DNA of 64,000 nt from Tamarix chinensis (lineage: Eukaryota; Streptophyta; Magnoliopsida; Caryophyllales; Tamaricaceae). The notes beneath the pieces are model-generated. The model was not told where the DNA came from, did no database searches, and saw only the letters and a list, made by a program, of their open reading frames with translations. Position 1 is the stretch's first letter; each line of letters opens with the position of its first letter. Of this stretch, positions 61,260 to 64,000 are shown piece after piece. Position numbers and translations under genes: made by a program. The stretch spans positions 5,518,564 through 5,582,563 of the forward strand of contig CM060175.1 of assembly GCA_030549775.1 (NCBI GenBank). Direction: 5' to 3'.

Positions 61260-61560
61260 TTAGTTGGTTAGATTACCGAATTGCCCTTCTTCGTTGTAAT
61301 AATTACTAAATTGCCCCTTTTGTTGGATAAATTACCAAATTGCCCTTATGCATTATCATAATTACCAATTTACCCTTTAGTTGGTTAAATTATCAATTTT
61401 CCCCTCTTTATTATCATAATTACCAAATTACCCTTTAGTTTGTTAGATTACCAAATTACCTTTCTCCATATTCAAAATTACCAAATTACCCTTTTATTTA
61501 CTAATTTACAATTATACCCTTTACTCCCAAAATTACCATTTTATCCTTTACTCCAAAATG
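61260..61560. repeat. ACCAAATTACCCTTT repeat cluster
   Basis: About ten variants of AATTACCAAATTRCCCTT occur at intervals of about 25-35 bp. This is the inverted counterpart of the GGTAATTTGG array at 63590-64000 and lies at the same relative place in the LTR, next to the purine/pyrimidine zone. Confidence 0.75.
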
Positions 61561-63589
61561 GGATGGTAGATGGAGGTTGTAGGGATTGGTTTGGTGGCTC
61601 AGGTGGCGGAACGAGGCGGTGCAGGGTGGTTGCCGAGAAGGGAGGGAAAGAAGAGAAAAATAATAGGGGAGGAAGAAGGAGGTTGCAGGGTGGCTCGAGG
61701 GGTGTTGTGATGTTTCAAGGGTGAGGTAGAGGGTGGTAGGGGGTGGTGTAGGTGGCTAGTGCGACGGCAGCGGCAGCGAAGCAAAATAGGGAGGATGATG
61801 GAAGGAGAAGAAATGAGAGAAAGAAGGTCGGGGAAGGGCATGGGAGGCTAAAAAATGGTAGAATGAGGTAGGGAGGGAAGAAGAAAAGAAGAAGAAGAAA
61901 AAGGAGGGGATAGGGTGGCTCAGTAGGGAGGCAGGCAGGTGGTATGGGGAGTGGGAGTTGCAAGGAGATGGAAGGGAAAGTAGGGGCATGGGCAAGAAAA
62001 GGGAGAGGTGGTGGGGCCGAGATGGGTGAGAGAGAGAGAGAGAGATCAGGAGATCAGTAGGGGGAGGGTTGCAGGTGGGGCAGTCGGAGATGGTAGAGGT
62101 GGTCGGGTTTTGGCGCCAGGGAAAAGGAAGAAGAAGAAAGAAAGAAGAAAGGGGGCTGGTGCTTGCATGCAGGCCAGCGAAGAGGAAGAGGGGAGTGGAC
62201 CGGTCTGCTCGGGGGAGAAGGAAGGAAAGAAAGGAAGGGAGGCTGGGTCGGGCTCACGCGGAGAGGAAGGAAGAAAAGAAAAGAGAGTCAGGCTGAGGGA
62301 AAGAGAAGGAAAGGAGGGGAGAAGGGAGAGATGGGCCAGCGGCCCAACACGTAGAGGGGAGGGAAGGCAGGCCGGGGTACCCGCGGCCCAAGGGAAGAAA
62401 ATGGAAAACGAAAGAAAGGAGAAAAAGGAGAAGGAAAAGGAAAAAGAAAAGGAAAATGGAACAAAATAAAATAATTTAATTTATAAAATAATAAAATATA
62501 ATATTTTTGGATAATAAATTTATTTAATAATTTAATTTAATATAATTAAATATATGGGTTTAAAAGGATAATTTTAGTAAAATAATGGTTTGGAAAATTA
62601 TTTAAATAAAAAGAGTATGATAAAATAACAAAATATTTATTTTAATTTATTAAATATTTATATCCAATTTTATATACTCAAAAATTCATAAAATAATTAA
62701 ATTAAATAGATTTAAAAGCTAATTTATCCTAAATAATAGTTATTTATTAAATTATAGAATTTTAAAATTTCAAAGAATTACAATTCCCCTACATAAGCCC
62801 CAAAACCCTTAACTGAGTCACCCTCTCCTTTTCCCATTTTTCCTCTTTGACCCTCCCTCCTTCCTTACTCTCTGCATGCAGCTCATGCTACTCATGCAGC
62901 ATGAGTTTGCTGCTCCCCTTTGATGATTTTAGCTAAATTTTGAGGTATAATAAGGGTTAATATTAGTATATGTTTAATTAAGCTTTGATAAAAATTATTC
63001 CTTTGATTTTCTACTACTATTATGCTAATTTTGATATTATTTTTAGGGATTAATTTTTACTAATCAAAGCTTAAACCTTTAATTGGGTTACCAATAAGGT
63101 TTGATTTTTGTAGAAAATAAGGTAACCGTTAAACCTTACTTGAATGTATGGATATACGTATGCTAGTACATTAGAATTTTTAATGTGTTTACATGCATAA
63201 TATATGTTGTTAAGTATGATGTATTTAGTTGCTTGTGTTGATTGATAAAAAGGAAAACATGCTAATTTATGTGTCATGTATATAAATAATGCTTAAGGAA
63301 TGAGCTTTGTTTTTAATAAAAATGTTAAGTGCTTATCTATGAGATGTTATATTAATGTGGCCATTTGTTGTATAAATATTGTTATTATGGGCCCTAGGGG
63401 CATTTTAGTAATATTTCTTAAGTAAGAGTGTGATCTAAATAAGTGTAGGTGCTAACATGTATTAAAGGTAAATAATAATAGTTGGTGAAGTTGGATGATG
63501 GGTAAGGAGCATTAATATTAATATTCTATGAAGTGAGGGTATTTTGGTAAAAGTGGTATAATGAGGGAAAAATGGTAAATTATAAGAGT

Positions 63590-64000
63590 AAAGGGGGTAA
63601 AATGATATATGGGCAAGTAAGAAGGGCATTTTAGTAATTTACATAGAAAGGGAATAACTTGGTAATTTTGGGTTTAAAGAAAGTATTTTGGTGAATTAAA
63701 TATAAAGGAAAGGGTATGTTGGTAATTATGTAATGTAAAAGGGTAAAATGGTAATTTGGTGGGGTATTTTGGTAATTATATAATGTAAAAGGACAAAATA
63801 GTAATTTGGTGTAAAGGAAGGGTATTTTAGTAATTTAATGAAGTAGAAGGGTAAAATGGTAATTTGGTGTAAAGGAAGGGTATTTTGGTAATTTAATGAA
63901 GTAGAAGGGTACATTTGTAATTTGGTATAAAGGAAGGGTAATTTGGTAATTTAATGAAATATAAGGGTGAAATAGTGATTTAGTATAAAGGAAGGGTAAA
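63590..64000. repeat. 58-bp tandem array made of two 29-bp half units
   Basis: GTAAAGGAAG or ATAAAGGAAG recurs at 63811, 63869, 63927 and 63985, exactly 58 bases apart. Each unit has two similar halves, GGGTATTTTGGTAATTTAAT and GGGTAAAATGGTAATTTGG, each about 29 bp. More diverged units reach back to about 63590, and earlier ones to 63400. The array runs past the window edge. Confidence 0.9.

Larger units (their letters stand above)
59084..62792 (-). repeat. Family A solo LTR, minus orientation, 3.7 kb, TSD ATAAG
   Basis: In plus reading it begins TGTAATACCCCC, has GGATATTACCGCCACACTTA after about 90 bases, the CACTATTAT / GGTGGACCGGTCT array at 59790-60190, ACCAAATTACCC repeats at 61260-61560, a purine-rich zone at 61560-62440 and an AT-rich end. 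ATAAG lies on both sides (59079-59083 and 62793-62797), a 5-bp target duplication. The LTR end base A and the first base of the duplication overlap, so the right limit is uncertain by one base. The AT-rich end at 62445-62782 aligns, inverted, with 57674-57990 of the host LTR. No internal region or PBS is present. Confidence 0.85.
57674..64000 (+). mobile_element. Family A LTR, plus orientation, interrupted and running off the window
   Basis: It starts TGTAATACCCC at 57674, inside the copia RT remnant. Part one (57674-59083) has about 320 bp of AT-rich DNA, then about 1.1 kb of pyrimidine-rich DNA. It is interrupted by the inverted LTR at 59084-62792 and resumes at 62793 with ATAAGCCCC, the end of the pyrimidine-rich zone, then AT-rich text and the 58-bp array to the window edge. 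The end is outside the window. The long open frames in the pyrimidine-rich zone (up to 231 codons, on both strands) are composition artefacts. Confidence 0.75.

Noticed and set aside
62008..62469. 153-codon frame rich in Glu, Lys, Gly and Arg
   Set aside because: It is the inverted counterpart of the pyrimidine-rich LTR zone, open for compositional reasons only.
1..64000. CRISPR array, bacterial operons, phage or integron structures
   Set aside because: No regularly spaced short repeats with unique spacers and no bacterial gene organisation. The tandem repeats seen are contiguous, and all coding remnants are eukaryotic transposon or plant gene fragments.

Overview
The window looks like nuclear DNA from a flowering plant. 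It is very AT-rich and consists almost entirely of transposable-element remains in several states of decay. I saw no bacterial-style operons, no rRNA, no convincing tRNA and no CRISPR array. I found no intact host gene. The plant assignment rests on the element types (Ty1/copia with a tRNA-iMet primer site, Ty3/gypsy, L1-type LINE, Helitron, CACTA-like and hAT-type termini) and on a broken piece of a plant-type eIF4A gene that still carries its first intron. I cannot name the species.

Layout. 1-3950: two opposed fragments of a long-LTR repeat, called family A here (LTR about 3-3.7 kb, TGTAAYACCCC at the end, order AT-rich, pyrimidine-rich, short repeats, CACTATTAT/GGTGGACCGG subrepeats, terminal module). 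3951-5800: an 800-bp tandem repeat, about 2.3 copies. 5801-8849: mostly unassigned, with a GC-richer island. 8850-14655: one complete, very young copia retrotransposon on the minus strand, with two 812-bp LTRs that read as identical, PBS, PPT and a single open 1365-codon gag-pol. 14656-18263: unassigned, with a second GC-richer island. 18264-20300: another family A fragment. 20412-23217: a decayed Helitron helicase with a recognisable 3' terminus. 24491-28720: a decayed plus-strand copia mosaic with its PBS. 28721-33646: a minus-strand family A retrotransposon piece (internal remnant, PBS, LTR) carrying a 448-bp hAT-type MITE with perfect 8-bp target duplications.

33647-34951: an opposed family A LTR end. 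34952-38879: AT-rich DNA with a tandem duplication. 38880-45545: a minus-strand LINE split by an LTR-like insertion, which is itself split by a 3.3-kb family A LTR. 45946-47245: a CACTA-like end, then the eIF4A fragment. 51300-52960: a gypsy RNase H and integrase remnant. 57040-57673: a copia RT remnant. From 57674 to the window end: a plus-strand family A LTR that cuts the copia RT and is itself cut by a 3.7-kb minus-strand solo LTR of the same family, flanked by ATAAG.

Only the 8850-14655 element looks capable of making its own proteins. The rest reads as layers of insertion and decay. I did not find a new enzymatic or defence system. The most interesting signals are the missing target-site duplication of the young copia element, the inverted nesting within family A, the conserved palindromic subrepeats inside its LTRs, the 58-bp array at the right edge, and the truncated eIF4A gene next to a transposon end.
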